Assembly (NCBI RefSeq): GCF_045679555.1
Contig: NC_092122.1
Coordinates: 8,813,284-8,877,283 of the forward strand
DNA from: Salvelinus alpinus
Lineage: Eukaryota > Chordata > Actinopteri > Salmoniformes > Salmonidae
Direction of reading: 5' to 3'
DNA length: 64,000 nucleotides
This document shows, one piece after another, positions 52,752 to 63,774 of this stretch. Below the pieces are notes generated by a model. It was not told the DNA's origin. It did no database searches and saw only the letters and a program-made list of their open reading frames with translations. Within the stretch, counting starts at the first letter, position 1. Each line of letters begins with the position of its first letter. Both the position numbers and the translations under genes were made by a program.

Positions 52752-55700
52752 TTCAATGTGCTGGGACGGATAGAACTGACACAACATGGATAACGCCTGT
52801 GAAAATGCCAGATCAAGAGAATGGAGCTATGGTGATGGTTACAGCCGCCATAATATGGCTCAGTGGGAAAGTGCTCCCCCTGCTGGTGAAAGACAGTACC
52901 TCACCCAACAGGAAAAGGAACGCCAGTGGCTGAACCATGAGAAAGAAGCTGCCATACGGGCCCACTCCAACTCCCATAGACAAAACTCTCCAATGGACTT
53001 CCGTGGACATGGGGCACAAGAGACCCAGCCGCCGCCTCAGTATCATCAGGACCATCACAGAATGGCTCCGAGTCAGAACATAAGGGATTGGCCAAATCTC
53101 TATGGACCCTTGAGAGGCCAGGCAACCTCTAATATAACCTTCCACCGCAGTGGAGAGCGAACAGAAACAGGGGCTAAGCATGAACCCCACTTCCCCAGCT
53201 ATGAGTTTTTGCCCCAACTCCTTGTCGAAAGAGGGCATGAGGATATAACCCATCACCATAAAGCTGACCGGGATTATATGGTTGGTCGGATAGTGAATCA
53301 TAATCTCCATTACTTGGAAAGCAAATGGCAGATGTTAGATCCCACCCATTCTAATGGACATGCTAGAGGACATTTTAATGAACATTCAAGGGGACATTGT
53401 AATTCCTATTACAGGGTTCATTCTACTGAATGCTCAAAGGGAAGTTCTAGTGGACGTTCTAGGGGTGACTCTAGTGGACGTTCTAGGGGTGACTCTAGTG
53501 GACGTTCTAGGGGTGACTCTAGTGGACGTTCTAGGGGTGGCTCTAGTGGACGTTCTAGGGGTGGCTCTAGTGGACGTTCTAGGGGTGGCTCTAGTGGATG
53601 TTCTAGGGGTGGCTCTAGTGGACATCCTAGAGGTGGCTCTAGTGGACGTTCTAGGGGTGGCTCTAGTGGACGTTCTAGGGGTGGCTCTAGTGGACATTCT
53701 AGGGGTGGCTCTAGTGGACGTTCTAGGGGTGGCTCTAGTGGACGTTCTAGGGGTGGCTCTAGTGGACGTTCTAGGGGTGGCTCTAGTGGACGTTCTAGGG
53801 GTGGCTCTAGTGGACGTTCTAGGGGTGGCTCTAGTGGACGTTCTAGGGGTGGCTCTAGTGGACGTTCTAGGGTCCGTTCCAGCAGGTCTCCCAGGCTGGA
53901 CTTCCAGGCTAAGCATGTCAACCCTTTTCAAACTATGACCAACAGTTCTCCAGACATTCAGAACGCCAACATCACTCCAACTGTTCCTATGGTCAACAAC
54001 GAACACAGTGAAACCACATCAGGATATACAACAGGTCCTGCGAGAGATTCTACATCACTTGTGCAGACCTTTACTATGACTGCACAGCAGTGTGTTTTTA
54101 CGGATTTCCGTTCCACGGGAGGTACAGAATCTGGTGTTGTTGACCTAAAAGCAGCCCAGGTAACAAATGCAGACACCCATGGTATACTAGGACCTAGTGT
54201 TCCTTCCCAAGCCATAACTCAACAAACAGATCATCTTCCTGGCAATGCTGCTCTGGTTTCTCACAAACAGACCTCTACCACCCCTGAACAGCAACATGCT
54301 CCCTCTCCTTCTCTCAATGAGACACCTCAGGAAAAACCTCCTCATAAACATAAGATCTCACTCAAGGAAATACAGCACCGGCCCCAGAGTGGTTTAAGAT
54401 CTAAAAATGGACCTGTAAATGGGAATAACTCAACACAAGACCCCTCTCAGTCCCAACATTCCATCACAGAGAAGATGGACGTTTTACAAGCAGGCAAAAC
54501 ACAACTACATCTTAACACCAAAGACTACCAGGCGAGGCCCCCTGAGAGGTTTAGTGCTGAGGACTCCACTATACGGCTAGAGATTAAGTCCACCCCCAGG
54601 TACATGACCCTGACGGCAGTTGCCACCGCTCCGCCGCCCCCCGTGGCTATTGTCCCTCCAATGGGTCCACAGCAATCCCCAGAGCCCATGGAGACAGAGA
54701 ATGCAGGCAATGAGCTGCCGTTTAAGATTTTACAGGCCTGGTCCATCAACGAACAACAGGCAGAAAACCTGTGGGAAAGAGCTGAAGATGATGTAAGTTC
54801 TATCTCTGTCCTAAATGAGACGGTTCAAGTCGAGAGTCTTATGGAGTATGATAAGCCTGTAGATGCATCTGCAACAAGTTCAATGGCATCTACAGGAGAG
54901 GACAATGATGAGGTCCTTCAAGTCATCACACAGATGGACAAGAGATCACCTTCACCATTTGTCCACACCAACCCTCAGGCAACTGATATTGTATGCATCG
55001 GTGGTGCCCAGACAATCGTGGAAGGTAGCTCTAATGTTGCAGATGAGAGAACTCCTGATTTGTCCACAATTGCTGAAGTTCAGTTCAAGTTATGTGCGCT
55101 GCAGCAACTAACAGTCACAGAAGCAAAGCATGGTTGTCTAGAGGCCATATTGGAGCGGTATTGGGGAGGGGATACCTCTAACCTGCTAGAAGTTTTAAAA
55201 GATAAAATGGATGAGAAAATCATGCAGGATGTGTCTGCATGGGCAGAGAAGGCAGTGCTTCTCTTTGCAGTCGGTGGTATAACACTGGGGGAAGTGGTCG
55301 AGAAGTTTCCCATTCCAGTACATGTTGACACCTGTTCCCAAGTGGGTTACAGGTCATCATGGTTAAATGTCAACGAGAAGCTGAATGACATTGACAAAGA
55401 TTCTGGAAGAGCTTGGTCTCTGTGGTTCATACCAGATAAAGCAGAGGAGAGTTCCAAAGTGGTTGGGGGTGTCCAGATAGATGACACCTTCCACAGCAAG
55501 ATGGAGACTGTGGAATTGCCTGCACGACAACCTGTTGTAGCAGAAGCAACAGACTCAGACCTCCCAACAAACGCAGACTCCGAGACGGAAACCCTTTCCC
55601 CAATGATTTTGGCCGTCCTCACACCAGAGGATGCTGTGAAACTGCTTGCGGAAACAGAGGCACCAGACGCAGACCTCAAACCGGTCATAGACCTCACAAC

Positions 55701-58700
55701 AGACTTGGACACAGAACCCCTTTCCCCAATGAATTTGACCGTCCTGACATCTGAGGATGCCATGAGACTGTTTTGCCAGATCGAGAATGGTTCTGATCTC
55801 CAACTCGCGTCCCCTGAATCCTGCTCTGAAAACAAAGATAAGACACAGACAAAGCAAGTAGAGAATATAGAAAGTGGCAGCTTAGATAAGTCCTGCTACT
55901 GTCCTTGTATCATTGAAACTGACAATGGGTTTGAAATGGGCCTATGCTCCAGTTGTCAGAGAGAGAAAGGATTGCAGCAGGGTACAAGATGCATAACAAT
56001 CGCTCACTGCTTTACCATGTCAGATACAAATGATCAGGAGACAAAGGTCCCTAATGACTCTGGGGCGAAGGCGACTGTTGACAATGAATGCAGGGACAAG
56101 AAGCAGATGCATTCAACTGAAGAAGAGGGGGATGACAATCAATCCAGTGACAATAAGACACAGGGTGAAATGCAGCAATGTACAGGCGTCATACCGATCA
56201 CTGACTTTTTTTTCTGGTCAGATACAAGTGAGGATTCAGATCAGGAGACAGAGGAAAGCTATAATGAACAACATGCTCGGATTGAGGCTCATGCTTCTAA
56301 TGTTAAAAGGACAGAGCCTGAAACGGATGCCAAAGCACCATGTGAGTCAGCCCAAGAACGTACGACCCAAAGCAAAGTCAGTCCTGGTTCTGAGAATAAG
56401 GAAAGATGGCAAGAGAAGGACCAAGACTGTAGGACGAGTACATTACCACTTCCCAAGGTTGAAAACCCCTCTAAGTTAAGAGCTAACATCATAGCAGACA
56501 ACTGGTGTTCACCTATAGAGGACTGTGGTTCACCTGTAGAAAAGTATGACAAAGTTGCTTACTTTGTCACCCAATACAAAACCTGCAAGTCAAAGAAAAA
56601 AGTACAACAAAAAATGGAAAAGGAGAAGACCCTCCATCCAACGTCATCTGACAGGCAAAAGCACAAGAAAAGCCATGGGAGAGCAGAGAGGGGAAGGTCA
56701 CCATCCCAAACCGCTAAGTGCTCTGGGTTGAAGGCAACTGTGGATAATCAATGCAGGGACATGAAGCCACATGCGTCACACAAGAGGAGACATTCAACTG
56801 AGAGTGATGAAACTCGATGTAAAGACAAGAAGAGGGGTTCATCAACTGCGAAAGAGCGTGAGGGCTGTCAATCCAGAGACAAGAAGCCACCGAAGAGGAG
56901 ACATTCAACTGAGAAAGAGAGAGAGGACAATCAAAGTAGGGACAGGATGTCACAGAAGAGGAGAAATTCAACTGAAACTGAAGGCAGGAACTCTGATTCT
57001 AAAGAGTTACAGTGCCAGTTGGTGGACAGAGAGAGGGGCAGTGGAAACTCACTCCCGTGCCCTGGAGTGAAAACCCTCCATGTGCAGGGATCCTCAACTA
57101 CCACCGTTCCTCTCAAACTCTCCATAAACATCCCCAAAAAGCCTTCCATAAACTCCTCACCCTCAAAACATCCTGAAGTCCCCAGAATGCCAAAGACTAA
57201 AGCCCAGAACAAAATTAGCAGACACCGCTCCCCTGCAAAGTCGGTGTCTCCTGTTGTCAAAGAGAGGCAGAGGAATGGCGGCAAACAAAAGCAAACAATT
57301 CAATGCTTAAAAATCAGACTGGAAAAGCTGTCCTTGCCCCAAAATCTTGTCAGGAAAGGTTCTCCACCAAGCCGGAAAAGGGAGGAAGGTTCTCCACAAA
57401 ACCGGAAGAGAGTGGAAGGTTCCCCACCAAGGCAGAAGTTGGTGGCAGATAGAGGAGAGCCTGGGGTTTTAGGGGTAAAGGTTTCTAAGCATCCTGACTT
57501 TTCCAAGAAACTAAAACGTAAGGCACAGAGCGACTTGAAATCCCAACAGAATTTGACAAAGATTCCGAAGGTGTTGAATGGAAGTGAGAAAGGAAGGTTT
57601 TTAAAAAGTGAGTGTAAGAATGACTCGCTGCCAAGGATTCCGAAGCTTCCGAGGACTCCAGAGGTTTCAAAGGATTGGCATGAGAGAGAGAACAGGAAAG
57701 AGACATCTCCCAGTGCTTCACCTGAATCACAAACGCTGGACAAACCTGCAAGAGTGGCACACAAGCCCAAACCTTTTATCAAGCCTGCCAGGCCCAATGG
57801 TTACAGCCCAGGTAGTCATGCTTGCCCTAATCCGGCCATGGTGTCACCGTCACATGACAGTGTGGATTTTGGGGCGAAAGTCTCTGCGAAGCAACAGGTG
57901 TTCTATGATTGGGAGAGTAGCTATGTCCAGACTCCAACCCCCCGGACTCGCAGGCGATCAGGGTGTCCTCCAGAGGAAGTGGAAGGTCAACAGGCCAGTC
58001 CCAGGTCCAGCTCGGAGACCAGGATCATCCGACCCATTCTAAAACGTGTCGATGCTCCAGCGAAACCCAAGCGGAACATCAGATTTCTATTGAATCCAAG
58101 GAAGGTGCACTACTTCAATCCCTGTGAATATGAAACTGACGTCATGTTCAACAGGTCTTACACAGATCCGGAAGATGCACCGCGTTCTGATGATGAAGAG
58201 GAAGATGTTCCTGTGAACTGCCAGAACACGAATGAACAGCCCCCCGTTAGGGAAGAGAAGCGGCAAGATATAGGGGAGCTGAAGCCTGGACAAAGTGGTG
58301 CATGTGAAAAGCGCTTCAAAAGGAAGTGGCAAATGCAGGAACCTGCTGACATTTTCATGAAGAGTATTCGTCAGGCAAAGCATTGGACGAAGTCTCTCAA
58401 TCATGAACCTCCAAAAGACTTCAGACACTCGGGTAAGGACACCAATCACAAGCCACTGGCTAAAGAAAATGGCATGTATTCCCTCAAGTTTTTGTGTAAT
58501 ATGTATAGCTAGCATTGACATGAAAAACGAACACACAGAATAACACACTACAGGTCAATATTTAGATACATTTTGTTGGATTTCCCGTCATTGACAAGTT
58601 CTTCTGGTTACAGCCAAAAAAATGGAGTTTGGTTACAAGTGGTCAGAGAAGCAGAAGAGGCCAAATGAAGTTGAAGGTAAGTCGCAGGCTATGCTAGCCT

Positions 58701-60069
58701 CGCATGGTAGACTACTTTTACAAATGCCAATGATTTCCCAGTATTCCAAACTGTTGTATATGTATTTTTCCTTTTAGAAAAGTCTCAGACCTAGACTGAC
58801 TGACTGTTGGGTTCTGATTGGAATCATCTAGATGAAAGGGTATTATGTTATTTATAGGAGCTGAGTAGTGAATGCAAATGTATCATGCTATTTTACACAG
58901 GCCTGTGAGTCTGGGTCAATATGACCTAAGCAATCTTGGGAGTCAAAGTGAGAGGGGTGACAGAGAATAGTGGTGAACAGACCGGTGTATTTCCCAACTC
59001 TCACAGGATGTGACTTAATACACTACCATATGTAATTGATAAGCGTCATTCCATTTGATTTCAATCACGTTTTGACCGGTCAAACATGTATGGAAAGATT
59101 TGTTCAAATCAAGAGAGGTGCAGTCAAAAAGTGATTGCAATCAAATGGAACGACCCATAAAGTAAAGGGAAAACTTGGGGAAATGTACTTGTTCACAGTG
59201 TACAAAAACTTCACTAGAAAATCAGCCTTATCGATGAGAATGTCAATACCAACTTGTTAGGTAACTGAAACCTATGTAAGTGTGACATGTGTTGACTGGG
59301 TTGGAACATGTTCTGTTCATGCTCTTGAGTATATTCTGAGGCAGTGTTTTCAGGATCCTGTGTACGTTCAATAGATTTTTGAACTGAAAAGTTGCCTTAC
59401 TGATCCTTCATCTCCACTTGGAAAGCCAGTAGCTGGGTGACGGCTATTTCCTACAGTGTTAATGTGAATATTTCTCACCTTCTCACTTGTGCTTGCCTCT
59501 TAGGTTCCTCTCTGAATGCAAGCCCCCTTCACGGTCACCACCCAGGTTCCTCTCAGAATGCAAGTCACGGTCACCACCCAGGTTCCTCTCAGAATGCAAG
59601 TCACGGTCACCATCCAGGTTCCTTTCAGAATGCAAGTCCTCGTCACGGTTACCATCCAGGTTCCTCTCAGAATGCAAGTCCCCCTCACGGTTACCATCCA
59701 GGTTCCTCTCAGAATGCAAGTCATGGTCACCATCCAGGTTCCTCTCAGAATGCAAGTCCCCCTCACGGTTACCATCCAGGTTCCTCTCAGAATGCAAGTC
59801 ATGGTCACCATCCAGGTTCCTCTCAGAATGCAAGTCCCCCTCACGGTTACCATCCAGGTTACTCTCAGAATGCAAGTCACGGTTACCATCCAGGTTCCTC
59901 TCAGAATGCAAGTCCTCGTCACGGTCACCATCCAGGTTCCTCTCAGAATGCAAGTCTCCGTCACGGTCACCATTCATCCTCCAGCCAGGGGAGAAGAGTT
60001 GAGCCAACAGCCAGGCACCATAGCTCTCCCATGGATGAATGGAACAAGCGGTGGTCAGGAGAGACGTGA
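52752..60069 (+). CDS. Uncharacterised large repeat-rich protein, three coding exons
   Basis: Proposed CDS join: 52786-58432, 58614-58676, 59504-60069, total 6,276 bp (2,091 aa plus stop). The phases fit exactly: exon A ends TCG G|GTAAGG, exon B adds CC AAA AAA ATG..., ending GAA G|GTAAGT, and exon C opens GT TCC TCT. The ATG (ACAACATGG) lies 35 bp after a 3' splice site. I recognise no family. Visible features are an SG-RSRGG repeat array (residues about 221-364), a compact region (about 765-860, with AEKAVLLFAVGGITLGEVV), two ~43-aa repeats around SPMxLxVLTxEDA, a Cys-rich patch (CYCPCIIETDNGF ... CSSCQREK, near 1035-1065), Lys/Arg-rich repeats, and a C-terminal HPGSSQNAS array. Composition suggests a nuclear, mostly disordered protein; that is inference. 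Confidence 0.75.
52786..58432 (+). CDS. Exon A of the unknown gene (single 5.6-kb coding exon)
   Basis: It begins MDNACENARSREWSYGDGYS and contains nearly all the protein. Near the C-terminal end there is a conserved-looking block: ILKRVDAPAKPKRNIRFLLN and PRKVHYFNPCEYETDVMF (about residues 1745-1780). KRNIRF fits a PP1-docking RVxF-type motif, but that is only a pattern match. Nearby acidic runs (RSDDEEEDVP) and DIFMKSIRQAKHWTKSL follow. The open frame continues to 58,512, but a strong donor at 58,433 and matching downstream phases favour splicing. Confidence 0.8.
53354..53445 (+). repeat. Degenerate lead-in units of the 24-bp array
   Basis: GHARGHFNEHSRGHCNSYYR shows the G-H-x-RGH-x-N pattern from which the SG-RSRGG units may have arisen. 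Confidence 0.5.
53446..53877 (+). repeat. 24-bp coding minisatellite, 18 units
   Basis: The unit AGTGGACGTTCTAGGGGTGG plus CTCT encodes SGRSRGGS. The first three units have GAC (D) in place of GGC (G), one has TGT, one CATCCT and one CAT. The last changes to RVRS. Because the unit is a multiple of 3 without stops, all other frames are open too (for example antisense RPLEPPLE and TSTRATPR), which explains the overlapping ORFs. Confidence 0.97.
55570..55790 (+). repeat. Two ~126-bp in-frame coding repeats
   Basis: TETLSPMILAVLTPEDAVKL and TEPLSPMNLTVLTSEDAMRL are tandem, diverged copies (residues about 933-1000), each preceded by a DSDLPTNAD or LTTDLDTE linker. Confidence 0.85.
56740..56990 (+). 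repeat. Array of basic RRHSTE/RDKK repeats in coding sequence
   Basis: HKRRHSTESDETRCKDKKR, PKRRHSTEKEREDNQSRDR and SQKRRNSTETEGR are serial diverged copies of a 25-30-residue basic/acidic repeat. An earlier relative is CRDKKQMHSTEEEGDDNQ near 56,092. Confidence 0.85.
57358..57440 (+). repeat. GSPPxRKR triple coding repeat
   Basis: KGSPPSRKREE, GSPQNRKRVE and GSPPRQKLVA are three 10-residue units, probably a Ser/Pro basic motif array. Confidence 0.85.
58433..58613 (+). other. Intron A-B of the unknown gene
   Basis: The intron is 181 bp, donor GTAAGG, acceptor TGGTTACAG. It contains the alternative in-frame stop that would be used if the intron is retained. Confidence 0.7.
58614..58676 (+). 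CDS. Exon B of the unknown gene
   Basis: The exon is 63 bp and encodes KKMEFGYKWSEKQKRPNEVE with split residues at both ends. The strong GTAAGT donor follows. Confidence 0.7.
58677..59503. other. Intron B-C of the unknown gene
   Basis: No recognised repeats or ORFs. Confidence 0.5.
59504..60069 (+). CDS. Exon C of the unknown gene (terminal coding exon)
   Basis: It encodes GSSLNASPLHGHHPGSSQNA and continuing His/Pro/Gly/Ser repeats, ending with a non-repeat tail RHHSSPMDEWNKRWSGET and TGA. Acceptor is GCCTCTTAG. It is joined in phase to exon B. Confidence 0.7.
59510..59980 (+). repeat. 36/42-bp coding minisatellite, about 12 units
   Basis: The unit encodes HGHHPGSSQNAS, or HGYHPGSSQNASPP/PR with two extra residues. 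I count about 12 NAS-containing units, including the first SLNAS. The two unit lengths alternate irregularly. All frames are open, which explains the antisense and shifted ORFs. Confidence 0.95.
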
Positions 60070-61270
60070 TTCGTAAGCATATCAGTCGGCCGTGACAGGA
60101 TACACCAGACAGAACAGTAGTTGATGGCAACCTGCAAAGACAATACTTTTACCTCAAACCTGACATCGTGCCTATGCTGTTCTTTAAAAAAAAACTTGAA
60201 ACCCTACATATTTAGGCTACATTATGCAGTTCACTTTTCTACATGTTTTCATTTTGGACATTTGGACATTTTGTTTGTTTACACTTTTTTTTAAACTATT
60301 TCTATAGTAACATTTCTATTGCAGCCAGAACCAAAGCTTAAGGGAAGAAACCAGAATTGTTATATATATATATATTTTTTTAATATGTTCTTTTTTAACA
60401 CTGTTGGTAAAGTGGGTAAATGTATCATGGATATCGACATTAAATGATGTTTGAAAGCCATTATGTCACTTTGTTTGATGTGATTTCTTGCACTGGTTTA
60501 TAGTTTTGTGGCCATAGATGTTGTTTTGTGGCCATTTGCTAATTTTTCGGGTATTGAGGAATGTATGTACTTTACAGGTCACTGGTTTTATACTACGTCT
60601 TAAATTTGTCAATCCCATGTTTTGTTTTTAATATCTGTCCGTTTTTGTAAGTTTTGATGCTGTATTGTTTTTTTATATATACACCTCTGTTCTGTATTGT
60701 TATGGCACTGAAATAATATAAATATAGAACATATGTTTTTGTTGTTACCTGTCCTCTCAGACTACACAACATCCAATGAAGATCATTGTAGTATTATTTA
60801 CCCCCACCACCAGGCGAAGACCACATTTGAGACACAGTTACACCACCAGAGGGAAGCAAAGTACAATGTTCCTTTCATTTCAGTCACTTGCTTGTGCAAG
60901 GCTTCTCAGTTCTCCTATGTGTTGAGACTTGAGAGACTCACATAGGCAAATGGATCAGAACAGATAACAGAGGGGAATCTTCAGTCATATTTTCTGTTTC
61001 TACACAACACTTATTGTATATTTATTGGAGAAAGCCAAACAGAAACTGTTGCCTACAAGGACAAGAGTGGTGGAGGCCTGTTAGGTACATGGGTTAATCA
61101 TTTCCAAGTGACACAGACCTGAACTGGTGTGGGACAGTGACTGCATCTTTACCAACCAATACAGGGGCTACAAGCTATGTATATGTATTGGGAAGACATG
61201 GTTGTAATAATAAAAAGCTATTGGAAATGTACTTATAATGGGAACATATATACAGTATGCAATGAATGTA
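60070..61270 (+). other. Probable 3' UTR and downstream intergenic stretch
   Basis: AT-rich, with a (TA)n tract near 60,361 and a candidate AATAAA at 61,209. No ORF of note; the 70-codon frame at 60,733 looks non-coding. Confidence 0.4.
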
Positions 61271-61279
61271 TTTTTTTTA

Positions 61280-61612
61280 TAGTAAACCGGTGGTGATGCC
61301 ACCAATATAATCTAAACTGAGTCAGATGTGTGCGTAAACAAGCCAGAATTAAAACAAAAAGATAATGGTGGCGCAAGGCCAAGGGGAGTTAATAATTTTC
61401 ATAGAAAGGAGGGAACATGTATGTAATCTACAAAAAGAGCAGTGTCATTATCTGGTGGGAATGTATAAATACTGATGTTTTGAACAAGAGAAGTCAGTTG
61501 TTCCATGGAATTGCTCGGCTTCTGTTTTCTAATAAAGTATTTTAGAATTTACAAGTTCCGGTATCTGAGAAATATTTGATTCAGTATTTCCACGACATAT
61601 TCACGCAATCCA
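61280..61612 (+). mobile_element. LTR copy related to 5,104-5,772 (plus)
   Basis: It has GATAATGGTGGCGCAAGGCC, GTTCCATGGAATTGCTCGGC, TAATAAAGTATTTTAG and the end TTCAGTATTTCCACGACA. The 5' edge is diverged and its exact start is uncertain. Confidence 0.6.
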
Positions 61613-61770
61613 TGAGAGAATAATGGAGTCATGTAATAGTAGCCTTTCTCCTCCACCCTCCTCCCTGTTCTCCCCTCTTTCTCCATGGACAGGAAGACAG
61701 GTTCTCAGCAGGTGTCCGAGGAGAGGCACTGGGCTGTGGAGGAAAAGGCCCTTCCCATTGTGTCTGTTGC
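61613..61770. other. Intergenic stretch, possible exon-like segment near 61,690
   Basis: After CATGGACAG an open stretch reads KTGSQQVSEERHWAVEEKAL for about 30 codons, but no matching partner exon is evident. Confidence 0.15.
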
Positions 61771-61822
61771 ATTACATTTACATTTAAGTCATTTAGCAGA
61801 CGCTCTTATCCAGAGCGGCATT
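61771..61822 (-). mobile_element. SINE tail fragment, minus strand
   Basis: ACATTTACATTTAAGTCATT and TAGCAGACGCTCTTATCCAG are the reverse complement of the common SINE tail. Confidence 0.7.
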
Positions 61823-62337
61823 GATTAGGAATATCGGGGAAATAACAGGCTAAATACTGTCTGTTATGCCCATCTCATGCGATAATATATCCATAAAACA
61901 TTTTTAATTAACTAAATCAATTCAGACAAAATTTAACATAGCCTGCAACATGCAAAATATTTATTAATATGTATACTACATACAGTGGACATTTTGCACC
62001 CAATTTACCTAATTAATGCATGAGATTTGATTTGAATGTCTGCGCTGCCACGCGACAGAGTGACTATATGTAGATGCGTTCTCGTCTGGCGCTTAGATAA
62101 ATGTAACAGTTCTTTCGAGAGGTCAGAATTACCCCCCGGCATGTCAAAAAGGGACTCCGATACAATGATCTTATCACGTTCCCTTTGGCTATATTCAAAG
62201 TAATCTTGTTTGGGTCTATGACCAGTGTCAGGAAAATAATTAGCATTCTGCATCGTTTTAGAGCCCTTTTGTCGGTAGGGTGCTGTTTACTGGGTAACAG
62301 AACAATCTAGAGGAAAAAGGAACGCACACCTATTTAG
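61823..62337. other. Intergenic stretch, nothing recognised
   Basis: Minus-strand ORFs of 60-82 codons at 62,005-62,253 show no recognisable domain. Confidence 0.35.
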
Positions 62338-62570
62338 GCGAGGTGCTGGCTAGCGGAGTGGAAAACTTAAAAATAAAGGAGAGCCGCACACGCAAAGTTT
62401 TTATGTTCAACGTTTCGACAGACAAGCTGTCTTCATCAGGGTATAATCACAAACACTGCAGGGTGACTCGTTTATATAGTGTCAAAAGACACACTCAGGT
62501 GTCTGTAATCATGGCCAAGTATAGCCTAATATCATTGGTTAATTCTCAAATATTGAAATGACATACAAAG
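62338..62570 (-). mobile_element. Probable Penelope-like element terminal region
   Basis: The plus-strand phrase CAACGTTTCGACAGACAAGC followed by TGTCTTCATCAGGG resembles the PLTR-type ends of vertebrate Penelope-like elements, which carry hammerhead ribozyme cores. No reverse transcriptase is present. Confidence 0.5.
62412..62439 (-). ncRNA. Hammerhead ribozyme-like core (minus)
   Basis: On the minus strand, the order is CTGATGA, A, GACAG, CTTGT, CTGTC, GAAAC. The GACAG/CTGTC arms form a 5-bp stem II between the two invariant core boxes CUGAUGA and GAAA. Stem I and III sequences and a cleavage triplet were not found with confidence, so activity is unproven. Confidence 0.5.
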
Positions 62571-62689
62571 AACAAATGGATAGCATACGATCATAAATTC
62601 AATTTAGTCTATATAAGCCTACAAACAATTACAATGGCAAAGTCACAATAACCACAAGAATGTGTTCAGATCAAAGTCTAAGTTGATCA

Positions 62690-63131
62690 CAAAGCCCTGA
62701 CCTCAATCCTATAGAAAATTTGTGGGCAGAACTGAAACAGTGTGTGCGAGCAAGGAGGCCTACAAACCTGACTCAGTTACACCAGCTCTGTCAGGAGGAA
62801 TGGGCCAAAATTCACCCAACTTATTGTGGGAAGCTTGTGGAAGGCTACCCAAAACCTTTGACCCAAGTTAAACAATTTAAAGGCAATGCTACCATATACT
62901 AATTCAGTGTACGTAAACTTCTGACCCACTGGGAATGTGATGAAAGAAATAAAAGTTGAAATAAATTATTCTCTCTACTATTATTCTGACATTTCACATT
63001 CTTAAAATAAAGTGGTGATCCTAACGGACCTAAAACAGGGAATTTTTACTAGGATAAATGTCAGGAATTGTGAAAAACTGAGTTTAAATGCATTTGGCTA
63101 AGGTGTATGTACATTTCTGACGTCAACTGTA
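62690..63131 (+). mobile_element. 3' half of a Tc1-like transposon (Tss/Sleeping Beauty-type ends)
   Basis: The frame encodes KPSPQSYRKFVGRTETVC-like remnants and LCQEEWAKIHPTYCGKLVEG. The 3' terminus GTGTATGTACATTTCTGACG and TCAACTGTACA match the long-inverted-repeat ends of salmonid Tc1 elements. The 5' half is missing. Confidence 0.75.
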
Positions 63132-63774
63132 CATGTTTATATGTAATTATTCTTTAATTCCTTTCTAAGAGAAAAAGGCCTGGGGAATGATCTATGGTAA
63201 ACCAACACCTCCATCAGTCTCTAAATCACCACCGTCAAGATGTGACTGGTTCAGACATTGTCTCTTCCATGACGTATCTCCAGAGCCATCCAGGTTTCCT
63301 ATCTTTTCTTTTCCATGATAGATCAACCTTCTTGCCTTTAGGGTCTTGGTCTAGGAGCCATTTTTTATTTCTTTCTTCTTTAGAGTCTTCGGTGGTTTAT
63401 CTCTCTTGAGGTTTCTTGTCGCTCGTAGTGTTCACAGCTCTTACTTATAATGAGGCATACCTACCCCGGAAATGACTGTTTCATCTACACTCTCCCCAAA
63501 CAGCATATCCATAAGTTCACTGCAACATTTCCAAACTCTTTCAAATGTTCAAACACATTCCACAGTTCAACAACGTCACTCCACATCAATCACCAGGACA
63601 GCTTTATTGCAAACACATGCTTTACCCAAAACAGCTGCACTATCAGGTTACATAAGCACTCACTCGATAGCGTGAGAACATCTGGACAGGATGTACATAA
63701 ATGGGCATAACCACGTGATGCATAAAATAGGTTATCAATCACTTTCGGACATATGCCGTGTACTGTATTCTCTC
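63132..63774. other. Intergenic stretch with one exon-like segment
   Basis: About 63,170-63,310 is an open segment after TTTCTAAG reading KKAWGMIYGKPTPPSVSKSP and RCDWFRHCLFHD, bounded by a splice-like junction. I could not assign it. The rest shows no recognised element. Confidence 0.25.

Noticed and set aside
53354-53938. 194-codon plus-strand ORF (VDVLGVAL repeats) and antisense ORFs over the same region
   Set aside because: They are alternative frames of the 24-bp repeat within the main 1,908-codon frame; repeats without stops create open frames.
58433-58512. Continuation of the long ORF past 58,432 to its own stop
   Set aside because: A strong GTAAGG donor and phase-matching downstream exons make splicing more likely; intron retention remains possible.
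59483-60130. Antisense 215-codon ORF and two other plus frames over the HPGSSQNAS array
   Set aside because: They arise from the repeat unit lacking stops; only the HPGSSQNAS frame fits the exon B splice phase.
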